A stretch of 64,000 nucleotides of DNA from Paramarasmius palmivorus (GCA_037176845.1 JAYKXP010000017.1:744001-808000); one strand, 5' to 3'; numbered from the stretch's first letter, positions 53,395 to 64,000 are shown. Translations and numbers: made by a program. The notes: generated by a model not told the origin, from the sequence alone.

Positions 53395-53837
53395 ATGTAC
53401 CTCGAAATGCAGTTGTAAATCTGTGGCGATACTGAATTGGTGCGACCTCGGTAAGTCTTACTTGAATTTGTTCGTAGCCGACTGACGGACTTACAAGTTC
53501 AGTTTCGGACTACCCAGTAGCGAAAGACAGGACAAAACATCCTTGTGACCTTACACGGTCGCGTGACGTCAGCGTGTTATGTCACGTGCATGTGTCTTTG
53601 CAATCTGGTGCTCGCTAGCGATGTCCGACTGGAAACGTCGAGGGCACCTCGAGGCTTGAGTCTCCAGATACAAAGTGCCCTGATCGGTGTTTCCACCGGC
53701 CATGAATAGATTCTTGAAGGCAATGTGGTTTATATCTGTACCACGACACTTGCACGACACGCTTTTCTGCGCTTAGGAAAAGGAATTCTCGTAGCATGTC
53801 TTGATTCTGAACGAACATTACAGTAGCAAACAGGACA
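53395..53837. other. Spacer downstream of gene D
   Basis: No gene. Contains GTGACGTCA and TGTCACGTG near 53565-53590, which resemble CRE and E-box sites, but a function here is unproven. Confidence 0.3.
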
Positions 53838-54416
53838 TTATTTGAAATCATGATCAACTACCCTCACTTCAACGCCATCGTAGTCAGTGATCGGATGATC
53901 CGTGTCACCCTATGTTTTGTACCTGTTAGTGACTTCATTTGAAGCAGACTGAACTCGCTCACATTGATAGCAACCACATGGGTCGTCTGAATTAATGCAT
54001 TTCCTCTCAGAGGATAGTCTTTCGGAATCCAAACCCAAAACGTCTCGTGGGGAGGTAGATTGGGTTCAAACGAGTCGTGAACAGGTTGATACTCCCCATC
54101 GTACAGGGTGTAACCAGCGTCATTGTCATTAGTGTAGCATGGTTCATCCGGGGCCTGAGGGTACTGGCATGCTTTGACTGCGATTGTGAGATGGAGGTGC
54201 TGAACGTTGGAGTTTGGGTCTGCAGCATCCTGTGTGTCCATGTAAGGATCTATACCGCTCATAAATGTCGAGAAAACATACCGGTGCATCGACGCGAACG
54301 TCGAAAACCTGGCCAGCTCGAATCGTATCCCAGGGGTAGGGCTCGCCGATGGTGGCTTTCTGGGCAAAGACAGTAGCCGCGAAAGCAAGGGCGGTGAGAA
54401 CGCTGGTGTACTTCAT
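53838..54416 (-). CDS. Small secreted protein
   Basis: Exons 54416-54282, 54229-53963 and 53909-53838 give 157 residues in a perfectly continuous frame. The N-terminus is a typical signal peptide (MKYTSVLTALAFAATVFAQ) with a likely cut after AQ. The mature part begins IGEPYPWDTIRAGQVFDVRV, a beta-sandwich-like start, and has two cysteines (KACQYP, EPCYTN). Aromatic residues cluster in HETFWVWIPKDYPLRG. No known family was identified. It is expected outside the cell or in the wall. It sits between NACHT gene D and AhpD-like copy 2, a place that is empty in the A/copy 1 arrangement. Confidence 0.75.
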
Positions 54417-55162
54417 GGCTATGGCGAGGATTTCAAGCAACGACTGGCCTTCATATATAGTGTCATCCTGGACGTTATGTAAAACTCCCAAGAAGCATTC
54501 CCTTGAAACTCTGGGATTCTGGAAAGCTGAAACCACTAGCGAAACATTTGTAGCCATAAATAGATGATGGGAGACCATGGTTCAATCGACACCCGGCAAC
54601 AGGAACGCAGTCACCGTGCACTGTGATTTGCTTGGCCACCGACGTCGTTCCATTAGCAGCTAGCATGTGGTTCACTGTGTGCATAAGCCCCCGTCGTCCA
54701 ATGAGTACTTACTAGTCTTTTCCGGCCGTTCGTCCGCGCCTCATGTCATAGAAACATCCATTCTTCGATGAAACCAGTGAATACGTTCCTGTAGTGATGA
54801 TCACAAACAGGTGTAATCGGGGTCGAGAGAAGCCTGGCTGAGGCATGTATAAGATCGACCGGAATAGATGGTTCAGGCAAAGAAGCAGACTCGTACGGGT
54901 CGTACGGGACATGCGCCTTCCATGTAAGAGCGGAAATGATGTGCTTCGATTTATTATGAAGTGGTACAACGCTATTGACGGAAGAGTTGTGGGAATGTCT
55001 AACAGGCATGCTTGGAGAGCATGGTTGGTCGTGATTCAAGCACCCTCCTACGGGGTTATAATCTGGCTAGAGGGGTCAGATTAAGCGCAAGTGGGCAAGT
55101 ACTGTTATACACACCTTTCTCCGTCTGTCGGTAGAGTGGAGTAACACCAGCGAAGTAATCTC
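54417..55162. other. Spacer upstream of the secreted protein gene
   Basis: Minus frames at 54712-55039 and others have no domain. Promoter side of the secreted-protein gene and 3' flank of AhpD-like copy 2. Nothing else seen. Confidence 0.35.
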
Positions 55163-56209
55163 CTACTTTTCCTTCCCACCCTGCGGCCTCAGTAAAGTAT
55201 ACCTTCCCGACGGATTGTCTTTTCGTACTGATGGTGATGGAGCCGGAACGCCATGTTTCCAGTGCAATCCGACAAGTTTGCCGCATCGCATTACCATCTC
55301 CCTGACCAACTTCACGTCTTCGACGGATGCACCTGCTCTTCGAGCCCCGGCAAAGTACCAGTTTAGCTGTCTCGGTGTGTCGCTGGCAATGAGAGCCGCA
55401 ATCATCACATATGAAGTCTCCAAGGGTGTCAAAGCCGTATTGGTAGTTGTGTCAACAACAGTGTTTCTGGTAGCAGGGTCCTCAGAAACGGCAGGAGATG
55501 AGTGGACAAGGCCGTATCCAATCGTACTTGAGAACCATCCTACAAGAAACAATGAGGAAAAGGAAAGGAAGGATAGTTTGAGGTGTACACACCTAGGTCA
55601 GGATACACACGATCCAACAACCCTTGTACCTCCTTTGCAGAATCGCCGTGTAGCTGTTGAAAAAACGCCTTCCCAGCTTCTGCGTGGTCCGCTATAGATT
55701 TTGGTGTAACCCTGTTGGCATTTGTCGTCAGAAACTTGACGCTTGAACCAGCCAGGGCCCGACTTCACCTCGACGGTTCCCGCTCTTTCAGCCCTTCAGG
55801 CATGACAGCATCCAGTGCTACAAGTCCATTTATCGCCTGAATGTTTTTTTGGTAAGCTTCTCTACAAAGGAAAGCCAGAGGCACGCACCTTTGAATACCC
55901 GCTGGTAAATCCGCTCTGAAACAGCGCTTCTCGTGTCTTCCTGGCCAGTACCATACGCTCCTTCTGACTCTTCAAGTTTTCAATGGCATGCTGAAATACT
56001 ATTGGGACACCTTCTGGTTCATTTGACGCGCTGAACGCGACGGAAGCGAGAAGATACCAAGGGTTTTTCCATACTATGTTCGTGGTTATGGGAAAAGTTC
56101 GCAAGGTTGAGATTGGAATGGCTCACGCACGATTAGGATTATGAGTAGCAGGATAGGTTTTTTCTAATCGACGAAGGAAGAGAGGTGTTATGCGCTTTGC
56201 TAGTGACAT
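55163..56209 (-). CDS. AhpD/carboxymuconolactone decarboxylase-like protein, copy 2
   Basis: Start at 56209 (MSLAKRITPLFLRRLEKTYP), then exons 56209-56131, 56073-55889, one from about 55840 with LVALDAVMPEGLKERE, one with AGKAFFQQLHGDSAKEVQ ending before the intron at about 55552, and a last exon from about 55544 to 55163. The last exon has LTPLETSYVMIAALIASDTPRQLNW, then AGARRAGASVEDVKLVREMVM, as in copy 1. It gives the 5' exons missing from copy 1. The C-terminus differs: after WKHGVP copy 2 continues for about 30 unrelated residues, so either the reading end diverged or a further intron exists. Family role as in copy 1. It converges with NACHT gene D. Confidence 0.65.
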
Positions 56210-56737
56210 TCAGAGATGCTGGGTTGAGGTTGAAAGTATCATGAGTGTGAAAGACAAGATTTCAGCGCTTCATACATATAGTAGGCTGGGTCGAAGGGGC
56301 AGCCGTTGAGATTAATGACCAAAAAAACCCACGCGCAGAGTAACGGAAAAACCGAGCGCATGTACGTAGTAAAACCGTGCGCCCGTCGCATTACCATAAA
56401 TAGCATCAAGTTCGAACACATGATATTGAACACATGACGGCGCGGGAACATCAATTCTTTGTTGACCCCGAACCACAGTACCACGTACGCAAATACCTCT
56501 ATGGACACGGCCTGGTAATCGCTCTGCTCTGCATCTCATATACTCTCGATGGACGTTCGGCATCAATGCGAAGGTGGAATCGTATCGGAATTGTTTTTGG
56601 GTCTTATTTGAAGGGGCAGGGAGCTGGTGAGAGTTTTAAGTTGACGAGGTATGTCGGTTCCACCCATAGATTCCCCATTCTCAGATCCGCTTTACCAGCA
56701 TTTTTCTATGCACATTACATCACCGACTCACAGAAAC
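56210..56737. other. Spacer upstream of AhpD-like copy 2
   Basis: A minus frame at 56239-56508 is hydrophobic in part (LCAWVFLVI) but lacks splice support or a family match. No gene called. Confidence 0.3.
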
Positions 56738-57700
56738 ATTCGTACCAGCTCACCGCTGGAGGTATTGTCGTGGCCACTCCAATCCCTAGCACCCTGGTTC
56801 CTTCCCACACAGTATCCCTGTTCCACCGAGATATATGGCTTTCATGAGCTGGAGCCGTTGTACCAGCTCAGCGGGAGCTTTTGTACCCACCATCTCACCG
56901 CAGAACCTTCGTTTCTTCCCCTATGGTACCTCTGTTCCACCAGGATATATGACTTTCTGAGGACCAGCTTTAGGAACCTTGGTACCCACTCATCTCGATA
57001 TAGAACCGTTGTTCCTTCCCTCACGGTATCCTTGTTCTGTCGACACATATGGCATCCTGCGACGGTACCGTTGTACCAGTTTAGGAGGTACCCTCGTACC
57101 CGCTCATCTCGATATAGAACTCTCGTTCTTTCCTCCATGGTATCCTCGTTCTGTCGACACATAGGGCATCTCGAGACGGTACGGTTGTACCGTCTCTGGT
57201 GGTGCTGTCGTACCCACTCATCTCGACATAGAATCTTCATTCCTTCCCTCGTGGTATCCTCGTTCTTCCGACACATGGGGCATCTCGAGACGGTACGGTT
57301 GTACCGTCTCTGGCGGTGCTGTCGTACCCACTATCTCGATATAGAATCTTCATTCCTTCCCTCATGGTATCCTCGTTCTGTCGACACATAGGGGATCTCG
57401 AGACGGTACAGTTGTACCGTCTCTGGTGGTGCTGTCGTACCCACTCATCTCGACATAGAATCTTCGTTCTTTCCTCCATGGTATCCTCGTTCTTCCGACA
57501 CATAGGGCATCTCGAGACGGTACAGTTGTACCGTCTCTGGTGGTGCTGTCGTACCCACTCATCTCGGCATAGAATCTTCATTCCTTCCCTCATGGTATCC
57601 TCGTTCTTCCGACACATAGGGCATCCTGAGACGGTATGGTTGTACCAGCGGTGGAGGTACTGTCATACTCATTCATCCTGACAAAGAACCGTCGTTCTTC
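56738..57700. repeat. Minisatellite, 114-bp unit, about eight copies
   Basis: An anchor GGTATCC (or close variants) recurs at 56811, 56925, 57025, 57139, 57253, 57366, 57480 and 57594, so the unit is 114 bp, with single units of 100 and 113. The last five copies are nearly uniform, the first three more diverged. Most late units contain a 10-bp perfect palindrome arm pair, GAGACGGTAC and GTACCGTCTC, around a 4-nt loop (example 57173-57196). Because 114 is divisible by three, long frames run through both strands, but they only reflect the repeat. Confidence 0.9.
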
Positions 57701-58416
57701 CTCGCTTGCACTGTGGAACTTATTGGAGTTGTGTAAGTGTTGTATACATCATTACATTCCATTATCCTAACATGGCCAAAATACGCAGACGATTCCACAT
57801 CGAAAGGAAAACTTTTGCCAACAGAATTGCCCTATTCTGTCTCATATAGCTTATCGATTTCCGTATTCTCCCCATCCCACCATTACCGCATTCAGCCGCA
57901 CTAGAATTCAGCTTCGAGAGCTTTGCATCTGTTTCTGTATATGTCGACAGCAGAGAGGCAGAGGAGCACTTGGTATGACCTTTGGCATGGAAGCCATCTA
58001 CCAGGAATTGAGTTCTACCAAAGAACTCTGGTTCTCTCGTCATGCAATACGGTCCAAGGCGCATGCGAAATCATAAATAACCCTTTTTGGAGCTTTCGGC
58101 CAACGGGTAATCAAGGCAGAAAATACATCGTTGCGCCCTCTCCTCGGGGTATACAGTGGAAGCCGTAGCATATACTATGAGTGCACCACGCACAAATCAG
58201 CCCTCCTGTAAGGCGCTTTTCGCTATAGGAGGAGTAGTACTTGGCGCACTTGCCTCTGGACCCTGTCTCGCGGTCTGGTTGGCCGTCTCCTGCTAGACCA
58301 TTATAGGATGGTCTGTGTCGTATTTTTCGGGAGGCCATAGCATGTCCCTGTCTGATCTTATCATCAGCTCCTGTCGGTCATGTAACAGTGGACATACACT
58401 TACTTGACGCCAATTT
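57701..58416. other. Spacer after the minisatellite
   Basis: Short frames on both strands (57762-58064 minus, 57923-58168 plus) with no domain. A GTAAGT-CAG intron can be drawn on the minus strand near 58370-58405, so the next gene could have one more exon here. Confidence 0.3.
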
Positions 58417-58957
58417 TCACCATCCTCCATGCACTGCAAGGTCGGCAACGGTGGCAGGTTGTTTGCCTTTCAGTGCGCTCAACACTCGTCCGCTCTCTTC
58501 AATCATCCATCTGCATACCTCCAGAAGCTCTGGCGTGTACGATCCCATAATCCTCATCTCCTCTTCCAATAGCATCAACAACGCAGGTATATCAACCAGA
58601 GTGGACCCGCTCACTTCGGTCGGTGATGCGACGAAACCTTTAAGCTTTTCTAATGCCGACTCGTTCACCATTTGCATAGCTGACTCTTCAGCGGCCAGCT
58701 GCAATTTACATGAATATCGACTCCACTTTCTTTAATGGTCATTCACGTACCTGCTCCAAGAGAGTAATGTATCTTCTTCGTAATCCTCGAAGCACACCCT
58801 GGCCTCCCACGCTACCACTGCCGAAGACTTTCCTAGTCAGCCCCGCAACTGCTTGGGATACTTTGTCCAGCTCGGTAGCCAATTCTTCCAAGCTCTCCTG
58901 TGTTTCAACATGATCCATTCCCAGTGATCCTTCTGTGGTGTTCTCAGTCGTCCTCAC
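58417..58957 (-). CDS. Putative helical protein of unknown function
   Basis: Two minus-strand exons, 58957 (or above) to 58751 and 58698-58417, joined by a 52-nt GTACGT-CAG intron in frame. The sequence is rich in heptad-like helices (ESLEELATELDKVSQAVAGL, then LLMLLEEEMRIMGSY and LLEVCRWMIEESGRVLSAL). The frame is open above 58957 (PIRERFRAWLRAQRP), so the true start may be upstream, overlapping the retroelement remnant on the other strand. No family recognised. Gag proteins of fungal retroelements often look like this, so it may be mobile-element derived. Confidence 0.4.
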
Positions 58958-59050
58958 AGGACGCTGAGCCCGCAGCCACGCTCTGAACCGCTCTCGTATC
59001 GGAGTTTCATTGCGAGAGGCAGGAAGCCATTGTGGTGTTTTGGGATAATT

Positions 59051-59485
59051 ACGATGGCGGACTGGCGCTTTAGGCGAACTAAGGGCGGATCCTACATCCT
59101 AGCTGACATGAACGGTGCAGTAAAGAAGGAGAAAGTAGGAGCGTTCAGGGTTTTACCTTATATTAGTCGCTATGAACCTATAAATCTGCCAGAAAACATA
59201 CATGAAATCATCGATATGTCTAAAGAACAGCTGAATCGTATGCTGGAAAGGACAGATGATGAGGATCAATACAAAGGGGAGGACTATATCTTCTCAAGGA
59301 TCCCTCACATGAAAATGCCAAAGGAAGGGCAAGAGCTGGTAGAGGAAGAGGAAGATAGTGAATCAGAGGAGAATGCAAATGACTCTGATGAAGAATCCGT
59401 GTTGAATGATGACGATCAGGCCAATGGTGTTAGAACCAGGCAACAGACCAAGGAACGACAGTTAGCAGCCCTAGTATTAGGCTAA
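59051..59485 (+). pseudogene. 3' remnant of a retroelement Pol gene
   Basis: The frame reads RFRRTKGGSYILADMNGAVK, then AFRVLPYISRYEPINLPE, then a Glu/Asp-rich tail and TRQQTKERQLAALVLG. The GGSYILAE-x-DG-x and AFR-x-IPY-x-R pattern is the usual end of Pol in a group of Ty3-like elements of mushrooms, where the integrase C-terminal region is followed by an acidic tail. Everything upstream (reverse transcriptase, RNase H, integrase core) is missing. A purine run GGGAGGAG at about 59528-59535 may be its polypurine tract. Confidence 0.55.
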
Positions 59486-59841
59486 TCTCAGACTTAAAAT
59501 CCTTATAAAAGACCATAAACATACTTTTGGGAGGAGTCTAGACTTAGGAATGCTTGCATGGACGATCTAAAGATCATAGAATGCACCAAAATAGCTTGAA
59601 TTGATAAAAGAGCGACGAAGCTACGGTGTACAACGATAAAACAAAGGCAGCAGGAGCTTATAAAAGAGTGACTATGCTGACCTATAGGCTAATAATAGCC
59701 TATAAACTTCAATAATGTTACAAAATCGAAGGAAACCAATTAATGAGCGACGCATAAAGGTCACAGTCCGAGTTAGACGAGACTGGTGATACTCTGGTGA
59801 ATGGTAGCGATATCTGGTCTGGAGTTCATACCTAACTTTAC
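59486..59841. other. Spacer, possibly LTR remnant
   Basis: AT-rich stretch with several TATAAAAG-like and CTATAGGC-like words. It may include a degenerate LTR of the Pol remnant, but no second copy exists in the window to test this. Confidence 0.25.
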
Positions 59842-61305
59842 CTAAGGAAGAAATCCAATGCCTTGTATAAGGCCCAGAAGTCGTTCTACACACTTCACAA
59901 AGTCGTTAAGCAGAGATGGAGGAGATCCTCCAGTAGTAGCCTCTGCAGTAGGATCAGCAGGCTTGTCGTCATCCATAGCTGCACCTTCAAGCGCAAGCTT
60001 GGAGAGGCGGATTCCTATTGGCTTCCTCAACTTCTTGTATGAAAAGTGGTACTGGCCGAGCATGAAATGAATATTATGCTCCAAAGTCGCCACTTCAGTA
60101 CGCAGATAGTTAGACACAGCCTTGAGGACGTGGAGTGGCATCTTCTCAAGCTCGAGAAAAGGAACCATAACGGTCTCCTTCAAGAGAGATTGATAGCCAG
60201 AAGTACGAAGAGCGGCCTCTTCTACTTGCATGAGTTAGCTCTGGATAAATCAAGTGCATATAGTCACTTACCAGCAGTCTCTTCGTGCAAATCGACTACA
60301 TTGCGTTCGAAACGAGTACGTTTGGCACTAGGAGTAGCAGATTTGGCTTCTGCGGAAGAAGAAGCAGCCTAATATAAGGGTTGGCGTTAGAAAGATACCT
60401 AATATAAGGGTTGACAATCACGTACAGCAACAAGACGAGTGGCAGACTTAGAGGATTTCTCCTTGGTCTTGTCCTTTTCCTTACCCTTATCTTTGGGCTC
60501 CTTCTCCTCTTTCTTGTCCTTGGACGACTCCTTGGCCTTCTAAATGTGTCAAGAATTGAAAAGATATGGCACTATAGGCTTACCTCGTTGATGGTCTTCT
60601 TGAAGCGCAATTTATCACCGCTTTTAGAGGGGGCATGGATGGAATCTTTCAGGCCTTTGGCGTCCGCCATCTAAAAGGAAGCTTATATTAGGCTAGAAAC
60701 ATGTGTAAAGGATCGATTATAGTCGTACCTCAGTGTCACCATCAGCGGATTTGTGGATAAGGGTGACTTCCTCGTCATCATCACTCTCCTCCATGGCATC
60801 ACGAGTGCGACGACGACCTTATAATAGGACATACATATGAGCTTAGAAGCTTATAATAGGGGTTAATGGAACTCACGAGTTTCGCGAACTCGGTGTTTCG
60901 AGGCTTGAATGGCCTTGTCACGGGCTAACGAGAAACGTCCATCTCGGCCACAAGCTATCCAAAGGAATCTAGATGAGAAGGAGCTTTGATGCCAGAGTCC
61001 ACTAGATCATGGATACAAAGCTTGACACTGTCGGTATAGAGGTTGTAAGCCTCCTTGTCGGGCCAGCAACATGCTTCAAGACAAAGCTTTGTGCGCTGTT
61101 CTGAGCCTTATATTAGCTATATAAAAGCTTGTGATAGATGATAACAGCCACTTACTAGGTGATCGGCAAGCTGTTGAGCGATTCCAGGGCGAATTGTGGT
61201 ACCCTGGCGTTTGCTGTTTTCGAGGGTATAGGTCATAGACTCCTTCGTTTCACGAACCCATTTATCACGTTCGACCCAGCCACCAGGGAGCTGGAGAGGG
61301 AGCAT
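59842..61305 (-). CDS. Seven-exon Lys-rich protein, frameshifted
   Basis: Minus-strand exons: 61305-61152, 61106-60877, 60817-60729, about 60673-60585, one of about 117 nt with a Lys/Glu/Asp run (KDKKEEKEPKDKGKEKDK), one with KSATPSAKRTRFERNVVDLH, and about 60231-59842. They join in frame, giving about 390 residues, except for a one-base loss near 60955 in exon 2, between SHLDSFG and ACGRDGRFSLARDK. The first exons have a globular look (GGWVERDKWVRETKESMTYT, KLCLEACCWPDKEAYNLYTD), the last is helical (LLKETVMVPFLELEKMPLHV). No family recognised. Several introns end in TATAAG or TATTAG. The neighbours suggest mobile-element origin. Confidence 0.5.
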
Positions 61306-62243
61306 GATCGCGCACTAGGTTTTTGGGGGCCATAACGTTGATAGAGTGTTAGAAGTGTGAAGAAGACTGCAATTGCTGAGAATTCGAGTGGTGGAGGATA
61401 CGACTATGTTGTTGATTCCTTATATAAGGCGATTCAATACGGAGGACGATTTCACCATCTTGATCGAAAATTTTCTAAGTCAGGGCGCACTTCCTGGGCA
61501 CCGGAAATATGGAAAGAACTTATTCCTTACTCCACACGGATGAAGAGTCAAGTCGGAGCTTGACATTTCAATTTGTTTGGGGGGAGAAAGAGGGTCAGCC
61601 ATATGGTCTAATAGAAAATTTGCGCGATTTTTTCCGATAAGTCGAAGTAGGATTGGAATGCTATTATTGGCAGATAAAGGCTTGGAAGTGAAACAGGAAA
61701 AGTTAAAGGCAGAAAAAATGCGGTATGATTAGGGTAACGCCTAAACTGATATGCAAGGAAGGACGCAAATGTAACTTCCGCTGTGTACCAGATTTGGTTA
61801 ATAGCCCTAATAACGTGTTTCGGCCGAATAACAATTTGAAACGCTCGCTCTGCGGAATTTACAAGTCCTCAATCTTCCCTATCACACAATATGGTTGGAG
61901 ATCAACAGTCTATTGTAGACTGGGAAAACGACGTATACATTTGAGTACAGAACTAGTTCAACTATGAGTATGATAGACTAATACAAGTCCAAATGTAAGC
62001 TAATATAAGCTACCTAGGCTTGTGTTGGAAACGATAATATACAAATTTTACCCTTTCTGTGACTAACAGAAGGGTAGACGCGATACCAAATGCAGATACG
62101 AAATATACGAATGAAAAAAGTCCTAGAAAACCAACGCAAATCATACGCCATGTCCATCCCAGAAGACAAGAAGGAAAACAAGAAGCATATTCTGGACTGG
62201 CCGACGAGTGATAAATCTCGTGGATAGGCACCCAAGAAGAACT
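61306..62243. other. Spacer without recognised gene
   Basis: Plus frames at 61357-61563 and 61725-61967 have no domain. The latter part contains TAATATAAGC words like those in neighbouring introns. Nothing further supported. Confidence 0.3.
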
Positions 62244-62993
62244 TTAACAGCCTTCATTTCTGCAGGAGGAGTTGAGCCTTAGAAGGTCTAAGCAACCTCG
62301 TCGACTTAGGAGTAGAAGGCTCAGGCGCTGTGTGGTCGTCGTCTTACGAGGCCATATTGTCGTCCTGCTGAATAACTCGTGTGCGATCGCCCTAAAATGG
62401 GTCAGTTGGGCAATTATAGCAATGAAAAGTTGAGACTTACCAAAAGGAGCATTGTCGTGTTGGAAAACCACCAGCGAGGAAGGGTCTTGAGGCGAGCTTC
62501 GTAAATAAAAGAACGCCATAACATTTCGGTAGGAAGGCCAGAAATGTTTTCGTCCAATCCTTCCTATGCGTCACCTCCACGTCGATTGAGTGTAGCCGTG
62601 TGAAGAGGGATGTCGTTAAAGGGAGAGCCAGGAATGTTTGGACTCTCCTCTAGTGGTTTCGAAATCAGCCAAAAAGCCACCCACAAGGCGGTAGCATTTT
62701 ATGGAGCGGATACGATTCTGTTGGCGATGAATCCCAGGGTGCTCTGGAAAAGAGTCTTGAGGTAAATGCGCGGGTGTCGTTGTTGACGAGAAGCCTTGAG
62801 TAAACTCTTGAAGGTTGCCAATAGCTTCTTCGGTTTTGATGACGACGACGTTGCATATAGGAGAGATCCTGATGGTCCAGAGAACTGTTTTCTTCCAATG
62901 AGGTCGAGAATAATGAGAGATTGGTATATCGAACCTAATAAAAGGGGAGAAGGCTATTATAAGACTTAAAACTAGGATTTTGAGACTCACCAA
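62244..62993 (-). pseudogene. Decayed coding stretch, probably mobile-element derived
   Basis: On the minus strand, one frame reads ALWVAFWLISKPLEESPNIP and FNDIPLHTATLNRRGG, then a TAG, then GLDENISGLPTEMLWRSFIY and LKTLPRWWFSNT in the same frame, followed by a GTAAGT-TTAG intron and DRTRVIQQDDNMAS with a stop. An upstream frame (62993-62616) reads VLWTIRISPICNVVVIKTEE. The in-frame TAG and a TAA before ALWVAF show decay. The family is not recognised. Confidence 0.3.
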
Positions 62994-64000
62994 TCGGAAC
63001 TAATTTAGACCGTCACAAACGACCGGTTCAATACTTCAATATACTCGTGCTCACCACACAGATTGTGGGGAACACTGGCTTGAACGGAGGAACAGAGCCG
63101 CAGATCTCGCCGAAGCGACGAGGAGGCCAGGAATTTGACAGGCAAGGTTAAGGTGCTGATACGAGTTCAAGGCACAATGGAGAAGGGGTGGCCGAGCGCG
63201 AGGCCTATATAGATGTAAAAACAACTCAGTAATCCATCATAAGAAAGAGACGTGTATGCAAAATTGCACGTACCAGGGGAATCGTGAGTACTAGCTACGA
63301 AAACCTTTATCAAAGAGAATAGGTGGATCCCTCGGTAAGCGACAGGCGCATGTCGTTCTCTAGGCTAAACGCACATCAGAACAGTTTGCTAATCTTACTG
63401 GCGCGTATAAAAGGTAATATAAAAGAACTTACTAGGAATTAGCGTACTTGATGCATGTTTTGTGGCGACCCGTTGAGATATAAGTCAGTGTTTGCTCATC
63501 TCGTTCCTGGGGACATTGCCCTTGGTCGTACCGCCTTGATAGATTTGAGGTCAAGTTTGGAGATGGACTCAACAGTTGTCAGTGCCTTCGTCTGCTCTAG
63601 ATTCTCATCATTGGATTCGTGATGGTCAGAGACTAGTATAAGCAAACTGTGAGTAATATTAGTCGATAAAAATGAGGAAAATCACGCACATAGTCCTCAG
63701 AAGAGACAGCTTTTTGCTTGCGTTACCCTTTGATTTGGTGATTGGTGGAGGAGGTGCAAGGATGGCAGAAAGGTGTTAGTGGAATATTAAATGTGGGGAT
63801 TCAAAGAGACCATCTGACCAGGTTTCTTGTTCGTGCGTTCACGAGTAGAGGACAAGTCCTTTTTCTTGGTTGGGGGCGGCCTCTAATAGAGACAATTTAG
63901 TAAACGAGATACGTATTTCTATGGAAGAAATTCTTACCAGCGTCTGGTACTGCTGGTGAAGGATCGTCGGGTTTCGACGTCCTACACTTTCTGAGAGTTA
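62994..64000. other. Right-hand end of window, no gene supported
   Basis: No long frame on either strand. Lys/Arg-rich short stretches near 63700-63950, with intron-like GT and AG sites, hint at further small exons of a gene like the one at 59842-61305, but nothing can be assembled. Confidence 0.3.

Noticed and set aside
56239..56566. Hydrophobic minus-strand frame as a membrane protein
   Set aside because: One short hydrophobic run, no splice support, and it lies directly upstream of AhpD-like copy 2, where its promoter is expected.
56651..57391. Long plus-strand open frame with 38-residue repeats, and similar minus-strand frames to 57617
   Set aside because: They are a consequence of a 114-bp repeat unit divisible by three; both strands are open, composition is odd, and there is no start context or splice structure.
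56738..57700. CRISPR-like array
   Set aside because: Units of 114 bp are repeated as a whole without unique spacers, and the genome is eukaryotic.

Overview
The window looks like nuclear DNA of a mushroom-forming basidiomycete (Agaricomycetes). The signs are protein genes cut by many 46-63 nt GT-AG introns, STAND/NACHT proteins of the type expanded in these fungi, a seven-helix membrane protein with a GD-x3-VW-R signature known from these fungi, kinase-like remnants of an agaricomycete type, a Ty3/gypsy chromovirus, a non-LTR reverse transcriptase fragment and an intron-bearing tRNA-Tyr. All calls come from reading the sequence by eye, with no similarity search. Exon models rest on reading-frame continuity, splice signals and comparison among paralogues inside the window.

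Layout. 1-15.2 kb: the 3' part of an AhpD/carboxymuconolactone-decarboxylase-like gene (+), then three tandem NACHT genes on the minus strand (A 912-3701, B 4629-7217, C 12591-15203), a 5'-truncated LINE (8194-9741), a His/Pro-rich putative gene and an orphan copy of the NACHT C-terminal cassette (11586-12420). 16-22 kb: a membrane-anchored C2H2 zinc-finger gene, a decayed coding stretch, tRNA-Tyr, a small acidic-tailed protein gene and a truncated phosducin-like copy. 22975-32075: a complete LTR retrotransposon with identical-looking LTRs, a 5-bp target duplication and one 2823-residue Gag-Pol frame. 32-45 kb: a gag-like remnant, a large direct repeat, the second membrane-anchor gene, an intact phosducin-like gene, a decayed kinase, a second tRNA-Tyr, a decayed anchor gene, a complete TA-flanked DNA transposon (40882-44167) and the third anchor gene. 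46-49 kb: a seven-helix membrane protein gene split by a long insert. 50.6-56.2 kb: NACHT gene D (+), a small secreted protein and a second AhpD-like gene (-). 56.7-57.7 kb: a 114-bp minisatellite. 58-64 kb: retroelement remnants and unusual multi-exon genes.

How the genes relate. Four full-length NACHT genes share one exon plan: a separate 115-121 nt first exon, a roughly 1.6-kb NACHT exon, then a C-terminal domain made of alpha/beta-looking sequence instead of WD40, ankyrin or TPR repeats. They look like NLR-type sensors. The AhpD-like/NACHT pair occurs convergently at both ends of the window in opposite orientation, which suggests an old inverted segmental duplication. A second local family has a conserved membrane-anchor exon with a KSTSP motif and unrelated tails: zinc fingers in one member, tandem repeats in another, a short polar tail in the third. 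Together they give the window the character of a fast-evolving accessory locus in which sensor and anchor genes are copied and given new 3' ends amid transposons. Any role in allorecognition or defence is inference.
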